This document shows positions 20,701 through 32,380 of a DNA stretch of 64,000 nt, piece by piece. Every line of letters starts with the position of its first letter. Positions within the stretch are counted from its first letter, which is position 1. Source of the DNA: Mariannaea sp. PMI_226 (taxonomy: Eukaryota > Ascomycota > Sordariomycetes > Hypocreales > Nectriaceae); the NCBI GenBank assembly GCA_024336345.1, contig JANFOG010000001.1:4526001-4590000 (forward strand), in the 5' to 3' direction. Under the pieces are notes generated by a model. That model was not told where the DNA came from. It ran no database searches and saw nothing but the letters and a program-made list of their open reading frames with translations. A program made the position numbers and the translations under genes.

Positions 20701-23265
20701 AGCTTTCCATGCCAGATAAATGCTTGTCATACGGGGTGCATGTTGCTAAGATTGTGACTTGTAAGCTGTTTGCTTTGAGAAGTAAAGATCGTCCTCCAAA
20801 GGAGACATCTTCAGCCCTTCGCCATGGGGGTGTTTCGATGCCCAACCTGTAGTTTGCTTTTTTTTTTTTTTTTTTGTATGCAATCGGCTCTCAAGCATCT
20901 GTACCATATGTTGTGCTGTAGGGGTTTGTCCTTGCTCTCTTGTTGTTTCTAGTTACAAGCCATAGTCTTGATTGTGCACTTGATGCTCATCGTATTGTAG
21001 GTATCTTTTACCTGATAATCCTAGGGAAACTCTGCCGATGTCTAATAAGTCTCCTCCATTAGATATATGCAACCAACAAAACTACATTCAATATGCCTCA
21101 GCTCTGTTTCTTCTCGATATTTCTCCCATCTCTACCTCTTTCTTTTTTCACCTCTTAATTTTTTTTCCTTTTTTTCAGACGTTGGGCCATCAACGCATTG
21201 AAAGCTAGCCACCGTTGCGGTGAAGGTGTACTGGCCAATGATTACCCTATACCACATGCCTCTTCGAGATATTGCTTGGTCTGCTCCCTTTTTTTTCTTA
21301 TTCCTCATCGTTGGACATTGGACACCGCATACACCTATTACGCACTCCCTCAGAACTCGCATATCCAGTTGCAGTAGGTGAAATATCCAAGTGCTTCAAA
21401 GAAGAAAGCAACCAATTGTAAACTTTTCGTCCCGAGACATGCAGCATGCAAGACTGTTGTCACCGCTTCTTCTACCGTTGAATGTGATAACTGATTGTCC
21501 AGATCGTCAACCAAGTGACCCAACTGAACCAACCTCGCAACCCTCTTCCCCCTCTCTCCGACGCAGGTCCCTGGCAGTAGCTGTGTCTAGCCGTCCAATA
21601 AGATAGCTTCCGTCTCCCCCTCCCCCCGCGTCACCCCCTCGTTGATCATCAAGAAATCAGGTTACTTGCATGACGCAACGTTATTCTAGCTATGAAAGGG
21701 GTAGCGCATCATGTTTGAGTCGTCCAGCTTTCAATCGTTTGATCGCAACTAATCAAGCAAACACATGAGGAGGAAGAGTAAATCTGGATCCCCTGGGTGA
21801 CATATTGACTGTCATCTTCCCCTCCTTCATTCCTTGAGCTCTCTAGTGATGAACTCTATCGCATCGGATCTCATCCAATCAGAGAGTCAGTTAGGCTCAG
21901 CCTGACATTTGTGTGCCGTCGGCTTCTCCAGTGGCGCACTTAGATCCAGCAACCCGTTGCAACCCGTTGAAAGGCTATTTTGTGATGATGAACACAAAAC
22001 CACCGTCGTACCTCTCCGTACCCGGGTCCAGCAGGTACTTTGCTTGCTACCCTCGCTGAGGAATGCCAGTCCATGCTGCGCGAAAAGCCTCAATGGGAGC
22101 AGCCGTTCGATAGTGGCCGGTCGGCCCCCCAAGCTACTAGATTAGGCCTCAGGCTAACGAAGGTCTCGAGACTTGAAGGCTATGGATCGGCACCCACACT
22201 CATTGACATTGTGCTCCTCAGCCCTGCATGAGTAGTCCCCTCTGGGACTCTCATGAGGCCACCCCCGCGCAACAGGGGGGGAGGGGATTAGTCAATACTA
22301 GGCTCACTACGGAGTAGACTTTGATTGACACCAGTGTTCAAGCACTTTACTGCTTGCTTGTTACAAGTCTATCAACGATCTTGCAGGCCGTTGGATGCAT
22401 TAGCGAGATCGAAAATAATTACGCAAATGCACAGCAACAGTAATGAGGTAGATGGAGTAGGTAATTTATGAGCTACAAAGTACATGGGCTAGGTGCTTGC
22501 GTCGTACAGGTGATTCCTGCACAGCTTCATCCTTCTATGGGGCGATCGCTGCAGCTGGGGATCGGATCGGGGTTGTACCCTTATCACTATTCCTTGGGAC
22601 CTTTTTTCAGTCTGGACGATGGTGGCGATGTAGATGATGCTCTAGCCATCTGGTCATCGACACGAATACCATCATTTCTCTCATCGCCCCTGGTTTCTTC
22701 CCAATCATCCCGTTTCCGCCACTTCCAGGGGTAAGAAACACGGCCTTCTCGGAATGGAAAGTGAGCAGACACACAGAGCCGGGCGCTGATGTAAGTTGGA
22801 CGATCCGTGTGTCTCCAAGTTTGAAACAGAACAAACCAGCTCCCGCGTACTACAGGCCGAATCCAAGGCCACGGCCCGTCGTTTTGGCCATTTGCAAGTG
22901 TCCTCTAGAAAGCTGATATTCCGTCATTGACTCTGCATGTATCAGGTTCCTACTTCAAGCCATGCGATTGAAAGAGCTCAACCCGTCAACTCTTCCTCCG
23001 TATTTGCGCCGAATGAACCGAGAAAAGCAAAATAAGACCCTGCATCCAACTCCTTATCAAACGCCCAAACCTCCTTGATCCTAAAATAATCATATCCATG
23101 ATGTCAATGCCCTCTAATTGATGCACATTCGAATGACGTTGAGTAAAGCCGCGTGGTACGCCATCATTTGACCACAGCGCGATGAGATTCGTGTGGCAAG
23201 TGTTTGATAGGCGCCCACGAAGAGGTCGATCGACCAGCATAACGCAAGGGGTGCACATAATTATC
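17728..23265. other. Large gene-poor interval, right part
   Basis: No gene with family support. The longest frame is 18082-18861 on the plus strand (259 codons, Ser/Pro-rich, no recognised domain), unusually long for chance and listed as a finding. Pyrimidine-rich tracts (18770-18830, 19240-19260), poly-T near 20855-20873, and short frames on both strands make up the rest. Confidence 0.4.
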
Positions 23266-23730
23266 TCACAGAATGCCATCATTCTCGCCGGGGAGTCGCT
23301 TCACACGCTTTTGCTCCCAGTCCTCCAAGTCCCTACCAGCCAATCTCTGTAGCTCAAGTCAGTCAATTGAATCACAATACTATCGAAATGTCTGATGTCT
23401 TCATCGTGGCGCTGCGTGTGCGATCGAAAAGTATGGGGGGATTTTCAGGGTAATATGACGTACGTAGTACTCCTCCTTCATGTCAACTTTTCGCGCAGAT
23501 CGCCGGACGTTAAGCTCCTCATCCTTGGTCAACTGGCGGACCTTGCGGTCGTAGCGTTCGTAACGGACGGCGGTGGCGGGCGTGAGGACGAAAGAGCCCG
23601 CGACAATGACGGTGATAAAGGGCAATCCGAAGAGTAGGAAGGGATGCTTGCTCATGATTTGACGGTACTTCATGCCGATCGAATTCATATCGGCCGCAGA
23701 CCGGAAGCGCTTGCTCTGAAAGGCGGGCAT
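23266..23730 (-). CDS. COX16: Cytochrome c oxidase assembly protein COX16, mitochondrial
   Basis: Two exons, 23730-23464 and 23346-23266, with a 117-nt intron (GTACGT ... CTACAG, phase 0) give 115 aa. The protein has a basic N-terminus, a single TM segment at about residues 30-50 (HPFLLFGLPFITVIVAGSFV), the family block RYERYDRKVRQL and, after the splice, DLEDWEQKRVKRLPGE. These are characteristic of COX16, an inner-membrane protein needed for assembly of complex IV (COX1/COX2 module). Length matches the family (about 110-140 aa). The second exon is only 27 codons but is required to supply the conserved WEQKRVKRLPGE end. Its 3' side faces the large gene-poor interval. Confidence 0.92.
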
Positions 23731-26729
23731 CTTTGCTGATGGTGGTGGGGATTAATCGGAGCTCTGAACGGAAGTCTGAGCAGGTCTAGCCGGGACAATT
23801 GGGTCGTTCGGACAGTCGGTATGATGTGGAGACTCGGTCGGGGAGGAGAATTCAGGGAATCAGGACGACGTGAGGCTGTTGCTCAAGATGTGATGGTTGG
23901 ATAAGTAGCTGGGAAGATGTCGCCAAGGTCTCCCGGGTAGCTCAACCTAAGGCTTGGGAGTGCAATGCACTGGGAGCGGATTCTTCGGTACGTTCCGGAT
24001 AGTAGTTTCGCAAAGGGTGGCCTGACAATTTGCCGCAATCGCAGTTTGTTGTGGGCGAAACAAGGTGTTTCTGTTCGGTTCGGCACGAGACAGAAATCAT
24101 GATGCCATTCAAAGGTTGGCCTGTGCGGCGAATATATTTTCCCGGGTTGATCGGAGGCGGAGTGGGGTCGTTCTCGGATCCGTTAAAACGCACGCGAGTA
24201 ACGGGGTCACTCTTGTTACGGTGCCTCTACCTCCGGAGCTCGAGTTCTACAGTACTCCACTCATGACTCCCCAGACTCCGAAATATGCGTCATAATGAGC
24301 AGACAAACTCATCTACTGAGTCAGAAAAATGGAACTTCGTTGTCCTGTAGAGAGACTTTGAATGGCAAGTAGACATCCGCCACTTAGAGATGGCAACAAT
24401 TGATGAGGTGGGCACAGTCCTCTCAGGGTTGTCCTACCCTCAACCTATTCATTCAACCTGTTAACTAAAAGATGATAAAGAGGGAAATAGACACACAGAA
24501 TCTAAGATCCACTTCATGCTCTCCCGGGACTCTGTTACGAGTGGACGATGCCGATGCATGAAAACTATACCTGTAAAGCCTTTGATCTGACTGAGGAAAC
24601 AGACTGTGCAAACAACTCAACTCCATACGCAGCCACAGCGCCATGTACAACATATCCCAGCCTAAACCGGAGCTTATTCATTCAGAGCTCTTGTGTGACA
24701 AGGGCGCCCCTGTTTACCCACGCTCTGTGCTCATAATTCGCCGATGGCCAGCGCATTCACTGGCCTCAAAGTTCCATAACAACCGTTCCACAATCTTTGT
24801 CACATCATTGGAGGAATCACAGATGCAAAGAGAGCGCCAAAACTCAGGTTACGAGCTGAAGGCAAGCGCCTCATTGCTCAATCTCCTTTCTGTCGTCGTG
24901 GATTCTGTCTTCGTACCACAAAAGAACTTTCATCAATATGATGGTTAGATGAACTCATCAATAACAATCCTGAGTTCAGGAAACAGCAAAAAAGTGCCAC
25001 GCCGCTAATTATCACCTAATACTTGCAAAGCATGATTCATCTCTCACGTTGACATGCATCAGAAGCTCATTGGTAATTGAGGTGACCACGGATAGTTGGC
25101 TAGGCCTTCATAGATTGCTCCAGTGGATAACTGCAGTAGTGACTTGAGTCTCGGCGAGTTCTAATGCAGCAGGCTTGCAGGCTTTCGAGTTAATCAATCT
25201 GTTCAACACACTAGGGCGAGGGAAATATGAGCCTTGCAACTATGCAGTGCCACGTAACGCCCAGATATGGGGGCTGCATTGACAAGCTCTCTTGTGCAGC
25301 GTGTATCAAATAGAGGCGCCTGCTGTATTGTTATTTGAATCAATATCAATATGCAGCTTGCGAACATTTCGTATTTGTGAGGGAAGAAGCTTGGAGACCA
25401 AGACCGAGTTTGTCGATGAAGAAGTGTGCATCAAGGCTGCCAACTTAGGACGGGTTCTTCTCTAAATGATATAGGCCCTTCAGATTAGCAATATCCATAC
25501 CAGAGCCAATGAAGGAAAGAGTTTCGTGATGAGCTGTCATGCCTCTCATCTCTTTCCAAGAGGGACATGACCCGCTGTGCAGCATGTTTATGCCTGCTTT
25601 GGCAGTTCTGGGTTGCTTTGTCATTGGGTGATGATGCTCGACTGATATTGGTGGATTCGTCAGTTACGCGTAATGCGGAAGACCTAGGATCCTTTTCCTG
25701 CAGCATTCTGCAGCTGCATACAGGAAAAATTTATATTGAAAACAGACACAATGCGCGTAGCCGACATTGTTAGTTTCTTCTCTGTTTTACAGCCATCCGA
25801 TCAGCATGCTCAGGTTTCGTTTGCAACGCAGAGAACATGTGCACCGAAAGCCTCCCTCGACTATGATACGGGATCGTCTTGTTGTCTTTTCTCTGTGGCA
25901 CTGATGAATTGACCATCAAATTTGAAGAGAAGAAACAGTTGATGTCATGTTGGGGTTGGTTTGAAAGTACTTTCTCCTTCGGTGTGGTGTGCATGGCGGC
26001 GCACTAACAATGCATGAGTGATGCTATCGCTTCACCGGCCTGCGGCTTCTTTTGGGCACGGAAACTCCTTCATCTTACGGTGCATACACTCAAACATACC
26101 ATCAAGCCATGTTATGCAGCAGGAGCCGAATGAGAAGGGGAGAATATTGAGCGTGATGGGTGACAAAGCTCATTTATTCTTCTTGGCGATAAGTCGCTAC
26201 TGCATGCATCACGAGTCAACCGGTACCCATGGAACGAAACTGGGAAAGATGAGCAAAAAAAAAATAATAAACCAAGAAAACATTCTACTCAAGCCAAGGA
26301 CGAGAACCGAGCGTTTTATGGCGTTTGTTTCAGCAAAAGATAAAACGTGCATAGTAAATCAGCTCTCCCTATCCACCGAATAGCGAGGGCGCATGGATCG
26401 ATATGAATGAATCGATGTGAATCGATTTGAAGCAATAGTGCCATGTTGGTTCATCCCAACAGGCACAGGAGGGAGGTGATTGATAGATGTGACAATTCGG
26501 ACCAGTGATATGGGCAGATTCCACCAGGGTGTGAAACGGCGGTTGAGCTGTGACAGGCTCGCCACCAACAGCATCCCACTTGTGCAAGTGGGCTCAAACG
26601 ACAGTGGTTGGATTTTCTTTCTGTCCATACAGGGATATACCAACAAACAAGCAAAGAAACGAAAGGGCTCGTCTCTTGGCATGTCTGTGTAAACAGTTTA
26701 AAAATTTTTATTTCCTTTTGTATCTGCAG

Positions 26730-26802
26730 TCAGCGACAGCAGCAGCGGCAGCACAAGCAGCAGCAAAAAGCAGGAGCAGCAGCTGGTGCAGCAGCCAAGA
26801 AC
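26730..26802. repeat. CAG/GCA-rich trinucleotide stretch
   Basis: Imperfect CAGCAG/GCAGCA repetition. In one plus frame it would encode Gln then Ala runs, but no gene is supported around it. Confidence 0.6.
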
Positions 26803-27320
26803 AAAACGTGGCGGCTCGACATTCGGATTATTGTTTCATCATGTTTCATGAATCAGGGCGCCAAGGCGATGAAGGCATCGTGATTGACGGCTAGAACAAG
26901 ACTGGGCCCAACTTAATCACAGCCCTGGGAGAGCGGGAAGCCGGGATGTAACTCCCCTTGCTGGGGTAGTGCATGTTCTGGAGATGAAAGGGGAGCGATT
27001 TTATCGCTTGCCACTTCACTTTGACGCTTTCTCAGCCGGTGTGGTGGTACAATGTGCAGTACAGTCGATGTCTGGTAGATATTGGTTGTGTCTTTGGGAT
27101 GGCATGCCAAGAGCGCTTGCGATATAAGTTGAAGCTGCCGTCCTCCTCTCCCATCAGATCCATCATGGATTTGTAGATCAAAGCCACTCATTCACTTCAC
27201 TCCAGCGCATCCATTCCTTCATTCCCAAACCTACTCATTAATTCATTCATTCACTTCTTGAGAAGCTACGGCAACTTCTCTTCTTCAGCAACACACATTT
27301 GCGTATCACTCCTTTTGTTA

Positions 27321-27342
27321 CAACAACAACAACAACAACAAC
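27321..27342 (+). repeat. CAA repeat in chitosanase 5' leader
   Basis: Seven CAA units lie 13 bases before the ATG at 27355. Unstructured CAA leaders are known to favour scanning, so efficient translation is a reasonable inference. Confidence 0.7.
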
Positions 27343-27354
27343 CCAAAATTCAAA

Positions 27355-28519
27355 ATGCGTTTTCTTCTTCCTCTCCTTCCGCTGCTCCTGGCTTCTCCAG
27401 CTGCAAACGCTCTCGAAATTCCCGACAACCTCAAGTCCTTTTACAAGAAGCTCAAATCCAAGGGCCAGTGCGACGACAAGTTGGCCAGCGGGTTCTACAA
27501 CTCTGAATTCAATGACGATGGAGGTCAGTTTTCTTTGATCTTTCTTTTCACTTAACATGGGTCTCAAAGTCCTTTCACACTTTCAACATGTTCCAGCCTG
27601 TCTAACTACTCATCATTAGATACGGCTTATTGTGGAGACTATCTTGATGAATACGGCGTGATCTACCTGCAGTCCAAGAATGGTCGCTTCTCCAACCTAG
27701 ATGTCGACTGCGACGGCGACCAGGGTGACGATAATGATGGACGCTGCAGCCACGGGGATGACACTCAGTCGAGAACAGCCGTCAAATCCGTCATCGAGTC
27801 GTACGACGTCGGAATCAGTGATCTGGACCCCTATCTCCACTCCTATGTCGTCTTTGGAAACGTTGGTGGCTCGAACGACTTCGACCCCCATGAGTATGGT
27901 ATTTACGAAACCAGTGTCATGGCTGTCATCTGCGGTGATCAGCTGGTAGGTTCTCCGCAACATCCTCGAAGTCAAATCGATCAAATCACACGCAGACCAA
28001 TACTGACCGAGTCTTTTCTTCTTATCTAGTTCTACGGTGTTTGGGGAGACTACAATGGAGACAGCGACCGACCTAGCGTCGGCGAAACCTCCCTGTCCCT
28101 CGCCACGGCATGCTACGGCAAGGGCATGTCGTCCAGCGACGGCTCTGGCACGAGCCACAACGAAGAAGACGTCCTCTACATTGCCTTCATCGGACAAGAT
28201 GCAGTACCCGGCAAGGATGGCGCTGCCTGGGACGCCGGAAGCTTCAACGAATTCCACGACAGTATCACCGACCTGGGCAACAAGCTTGTCAACCGCGTCG
28301 GTAATGATGACATCGCCAAGAAGATGAAGGGAATTTTCGAAGAGAGCACTGTTGATTGCTCATGGATCGACCACTGCAAAGGTACTTACCTATTGTAATG
28401 CTATCAGTTCTAGCAGAGCACTGTTACTAATATTCCTGCCTGTAGGAGCTACTTGCGAATCCGCCGACGACTGTGCCGACGACTTGACATGCTCCAACGG
28501 CAAGTGTGCCGAACGATGA
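27355..28519 (+). CDS. Secreted GH75 endo-chitosanase with six-cysteine C-terminal tail
   Basis: Four exons, 27355-27523, 27620-27945, 28030-28381 and 28446-28519 (introns 96, 84 and 64 nt), give 306 aa. A signal peptide (MRFLLPLLPLLLASPAANA) precedes the GH75 domain (about 25-275). Family blocks visible are YLQSKNGRFSNLDVDCDGDQ, SYVVFGNVGG, SVMAVICGDQL, then GVWGDYNGD and GETSLSLATACYG. By analogy with Fusarium chitosanase, Asp172 (WGD) and Glu184 (VGE) are likely catalytic. GH75 enzymes hydrolyse beta-1,4 GlcN links in chitosan and act outside the cell. The last ~30 residues add six cysteines (DCSWIDHC, TCESADDC, LTCSNGKC), partly in a separate exon; this tail is not part of the GH75 core as I know it. 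Confidence 0.93.
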
Positions 28520-29763
28520 TCCTAGAGTGGCATGCAGGCCATGTCGAACCTGACTTGGAATTTCTCCACCAAGTTACCTCTCTATACTTCAGTAAAGGAT
28601 ATTGGCTAGAGAGTGTTCGAGAGTGGACTTTGATTAGGGTTTTCCAATTTTCTGTTTATGGCGGCGTCGGGTAGTTGGCTACTTTATGACTGGCTTGGAA
28701 GCATATGGGACCAGCGCACCTCAAGTCTCGCTTGTGGTGTTGGTTGGGCATGAAAAGCATTGGATTTTTAGGTCTTTTATCAAATCTGCCTGGAGTTCTT
28801 GAAGCATGACGCGTATCTCCGTACATTATTTGTGTGTGTGTGTGGCTGGTGTTTACAGGTGCTGTAGTTTAAAAACCCCTGTTGATTCCAGTAGAGCTGA
28901 AGCTACCATAAAACCTCCAATCGGCTAAATTCTCGATACAAACAGGTTTGGATGTCGTCGGGAAGGATTTGACCATTCCCTCCGGCTCTACCCTCCAAAA
29001 AACAAATTAGCTGGCTGCATGAATGAGGCGGTGTTCAGAGCATTTACGCGGAGTTGAGTGGTTAATTTAGCCGGATATAGGAGAAGAAACCCACGTCGTA
29101 CCCATTATATAAGCTTAAATTTTGGCCCCTGTGCTGACTTCGGCATGTAAGACTTAAAAAAAAAACAAAAAAACATGTCGGTGCTATCATGGGATTGTAG
29201 TCGAAATTGAATTGTCCGAAGACAAAGCACCATTTTTCTCCATAAAATCATGGTCTATGTGGCGTCAACTTGACTGAACCATAAGCACTAAACAAAAAAA
29301 CTGTCCAGGGCTTGAGCAACAGGCTTGGGACCAGCCCTGGACCGTACTTGACTTCAATTCTGGCAACCTCTCGCTCTCCCTCGCCGAGACCGAAGCTCAC
29401 TTTTCTGGACCAGGAGGATGAACGTCTAGTGTCTGCTAGTTCCAGCTGCTATTGCTTCATATTTACCCAGCTGGGTATGTATCATCTGTCACCAGTCAGA
29501 AGCAGTCACCTTGACCCTCGACTCTGAAGACTCTTGATTAAATTAAACAAAATACCTACAGTGGATAGGCAATTGATGTAAGGTATATACTAATTACTTC
29601 GCATGTACTCTCTCTCTCTCTCTCTCGCAAGCCAGTTCCAACATTATTTGCTGTACCAATAAAACGCAAGCCCAATGGCATCATTCATTTCGCTGCAGTC
29701 ATTATTCCGAAAATTCCATCCTATCCATCCATCTGGTCACAAGGCATACCTGCCTAGCCCTGC
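28520..29763. other. Intergenic between chitosanase and SDR-like gene
   Basis: Convergent 3' flanks, no gene supported. It contains a GT microsatellite (about 28829-28842) and a CT microsatellite (29608-29626). Confidence 0.45.
29608..29626. repeat. CT microsatellite
   Basis: About nine uninterrupted CT units. Confidence 0.85.
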
Positions 29764-30853
29764 CTAAGCGAAGTCACTCCCCGTAATTCTCCGGAACTCA
29801 CCGTTGAAATGCTCCCACACTTTGGCCACCGCACCCTCAGCTCGATACTTGTCGAGGGTCTGCACAACCTTCTCCCCCGCGCTATCGCCGTTCCAGTCGA
29901 TACTGTAAAAGCCGCTACCACGCTTTCCATCGGCGCCTAGTGCAATCTCGTCCGATGGCACGCCTTGAACGCCCTCGCCCTTTTCCTTGGGCGCGTATCT
30001 CCCGCTGAGGCACAACCAGGCGTGTCTCTCGCTGACCTCCGCTTCCGGGATGTATACGTGCAACGCCTTCATGATAACATGCATTCCCATGCCCACAGTT
30101 CGGATCATGGCTCCATCGCCCGGCCTGATCAGGTTGGTTTCCACGGCGCCGGGGTAGTTGTGGATGAAGCTCACCTCGGGAGCCTGTCGAGACAGCTCCT
30201 CGAGGGCTAGCGTGATAACAGAGCACATATGGGCACGGGAGCCGGTGAGGGGAACCTTTTCGCCAGCGATGTCGTCCATGTAGAGGCGGCCTTCTTTTGT
30301 GCCAGCCATGACGGTAACGATACGGCGAATGGAGGTGGCTTGTCGAACAAGAGGGAGTAGGTTGACAGCCATTCGGAAGCGAGAGTAAAGCGACAAGGCA
30401 GTTATCAAACGAAGACCTTCTTCCGTGGCTATAAGTCGTAAAAAAAAAAGGAGGATGCGTTAGCTGTGAAACCCCGATGAGAGATTCAGACAATAACTTA
30501 CTGCTTGACATGTTCAGAGTGCCCTGGGTCATAAACAAGACATTGATGGCCTTTTCTTTTTTCTTAATTTCGTTGCACACCTCATCCACTGTTTTCAGCA
30601 GGCTGAGGTCGGTCTTGAGAAAGTGGTACGTTCCGTCAGGGTTCAAGGTCTTCAGCTCCTGGAGCAACCGATCACCAGCCTGCTGCGAACGACCAAGGAA
30701 GTAAATTTTCGGCTGGACGGTGTGCTTCGTAAAGCTCTTCATGGTCATCTCGCCAATGCCAGCAGTGCCACCAGCGAAGACAGCCACGAGGCCGGCGGGT
30801 AGGGCCGAGGAGGCCTTGAGATTGGATTCTTGAACTTTGGAGAGGGCGACCAT
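29764..30853 (-). CDS. Short-chain dehydrogenase/reductase-like protein (atypical active site)
   Basis: Two exons, 30853-30502 and 30428-29764, with a 72-nt intron (GTAAGT ... TTATAG, phase 1) give 338 aa. The Rossmann signature is GGTAGIGEMTMKSF near residues 28-41, followed by IYFLGRSQQAG, LKTDLSLLKTVDEV and INVLFMTQGTLNMSS. After the splice comes TEEGLRLITALSLYSRFRM, RRIVTVMAGTKEG and the post-catalytic block SFIHNYPGAVETNL. Where a classical SDR has YxxxK, this protein has GSRAHMCSVITLALEEL, so the usual Tyr/Lys pair is not visible. This fits a filamentous-fungal SDR-like family often annotated as oxidoreductase; substrate unknown. No signal peptide, so cytosolic is likely. Confidence 0.82.
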
Positions 30854-32380
30854 TTTGGTGTTATTGTAAAATTTGGATGTTTGAATGTGAAGGGTAAATG
30901 AGTAATTAAATAATGGGCGGGATTAACACTGGGGTATCAGTGAGTTGCTGTGTTTGGTTCGAGCTATGGTATGTATGCAAGTTGCTATGAGTCGATGCTA
31001 GATCCCATGGCCTCATTGAAGGAGAGACGATTCCATCTTTATATATCAAAATCTTCTCCCTATTAAATTAAAACATCATCAGCTGGCGCCTCGAGCCCTC
31101 TCGCACTCGTACATTGCCCGAGTTGCCGATATTGCCTTGTTTGAATTTTCTACCCCCTTCATCGTTCGCAAATCTGGCAGCATCTGCAGGACCATTTTCG
31201 CTCTCGCATCTTGGGCTCGCAATGGGGGAAACGGTTCAATAAGCTGCCGCAGAATACGAAAGCTGGTTAGCGCCGGGGCGGGTTGATCCGCTTGGTCGGA
31301 GCGGAGCGAGTGCGACTTTCCGATAATCCGTTACAAGAGACCAGGTCGAGACTATCGGCCCATAACTACGGGATCAAAGATAATTAAACCAGAAACTAAC
31401 ATGACTAGAAAATAATAACGCGATACTCTTTACATCATACCAGAAGCCACGTGTTTGATTATTTGTCAGCCTGGAAATCAATTATGTCGAAGAAATAAAA
31501 AGGTATTCTCAGGGTCACGTGATCCCAAGACCGGCGGAGTGGACCTCTGTTCACGCCGACCTTTACGGAGTAATTATAACGCGCTGACTTTGGTACCGCG
31601 TACTGTGGTAGTACGCTCTTCCCGTCCCCCGCCGTCCAGACAAATGTGACTGGTTGACTGAAGAGACTCGGGCTGAAACACAGGTGTCTGTGCAATATGA
31701 CGTCGATGCTGATTACACATATCGCGCATTGCATCCTCCGACCTCCGTGCATCATCTATCAAGGCCAACAAAGATGAATATTGCAAGACCTCGCATTACG
31801 CAGAACTCTGAATAAACAAACATTGAAGCTTGTATTGAGCCTTTCTCACAGTAAAGAAGATACAGGTCAGGGCCACCTAGACAACGCCAAAAAGAGATAT
31901 TTAAAAAAAGCCCACCACATCTTAAAATTCTGTTGTCCTATGCAGCCCACTGCTCACATCGCTAGCTTGCTATCTTCCAATGCGCCTTTAATCCGTGTAT
32001 CAAGGTCGAATAACTAGAAATTAACGCCGATCCCCTAACAAACAAGGACAACGTCACGCCTGGCCCTTGCTCGAGAGGGATCCCTGGCATGCCCACTGCC
32101 TAGCTGCTATCTGGTACACCATACAATAGAAGAAAGAGAGAGAGAAAAAAGTATAGTAGGTACAAATGAAACAGTTGGTTTGTCGGATATGTCCATGATG
32201 GTCTCGTATCGTTTCGTCGTTGATCCAGGTCCCCAGAGTGGTGACGTATGCTGCATTATGAAACCTGCTCATGACAAAGTTGCAGATCCCCTAAATATGT
32301 TTTCAAGTCCCCAGCCACTCATTGCCCACATTCCCATGGGAAACCCCTATTATAGTTCGTTTCATACAACTGACTGACAA
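30854..32380. other. Intergenic, SDR promoter side
   Basis: No gene supported. A TACGGAGTA motif occurs at 31564-31572, in a palindromic-looking AT-rich context. Confidence 0.4.

Larger units (their letters stand above)
23731..27354. other. Intergenic region upstream of chitosanase and COX16
   Basis: This 3.6 kb divergent interval has no recognised gene. Frames of about 100-120 codons near 24643, 26018 and 26550 lack signatures. A CAG/GCA-rich trinucleotide stretch lies at about 26730-26802. A CAA repeat abuts the chitosanase start. Confidence 0.4.

Noticed and set aside
26018..26383. 121-codon frame upstream of chitosanase
   Set aside because: Lys-rich biased tail from an A tract, no recognisable motif, no splice partners.
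26550..26894. Gln/Ala-rich frames over the CAG repeat
   Set aside because: They are products of the trinucleotide repeat; nothing gene-like on either side.
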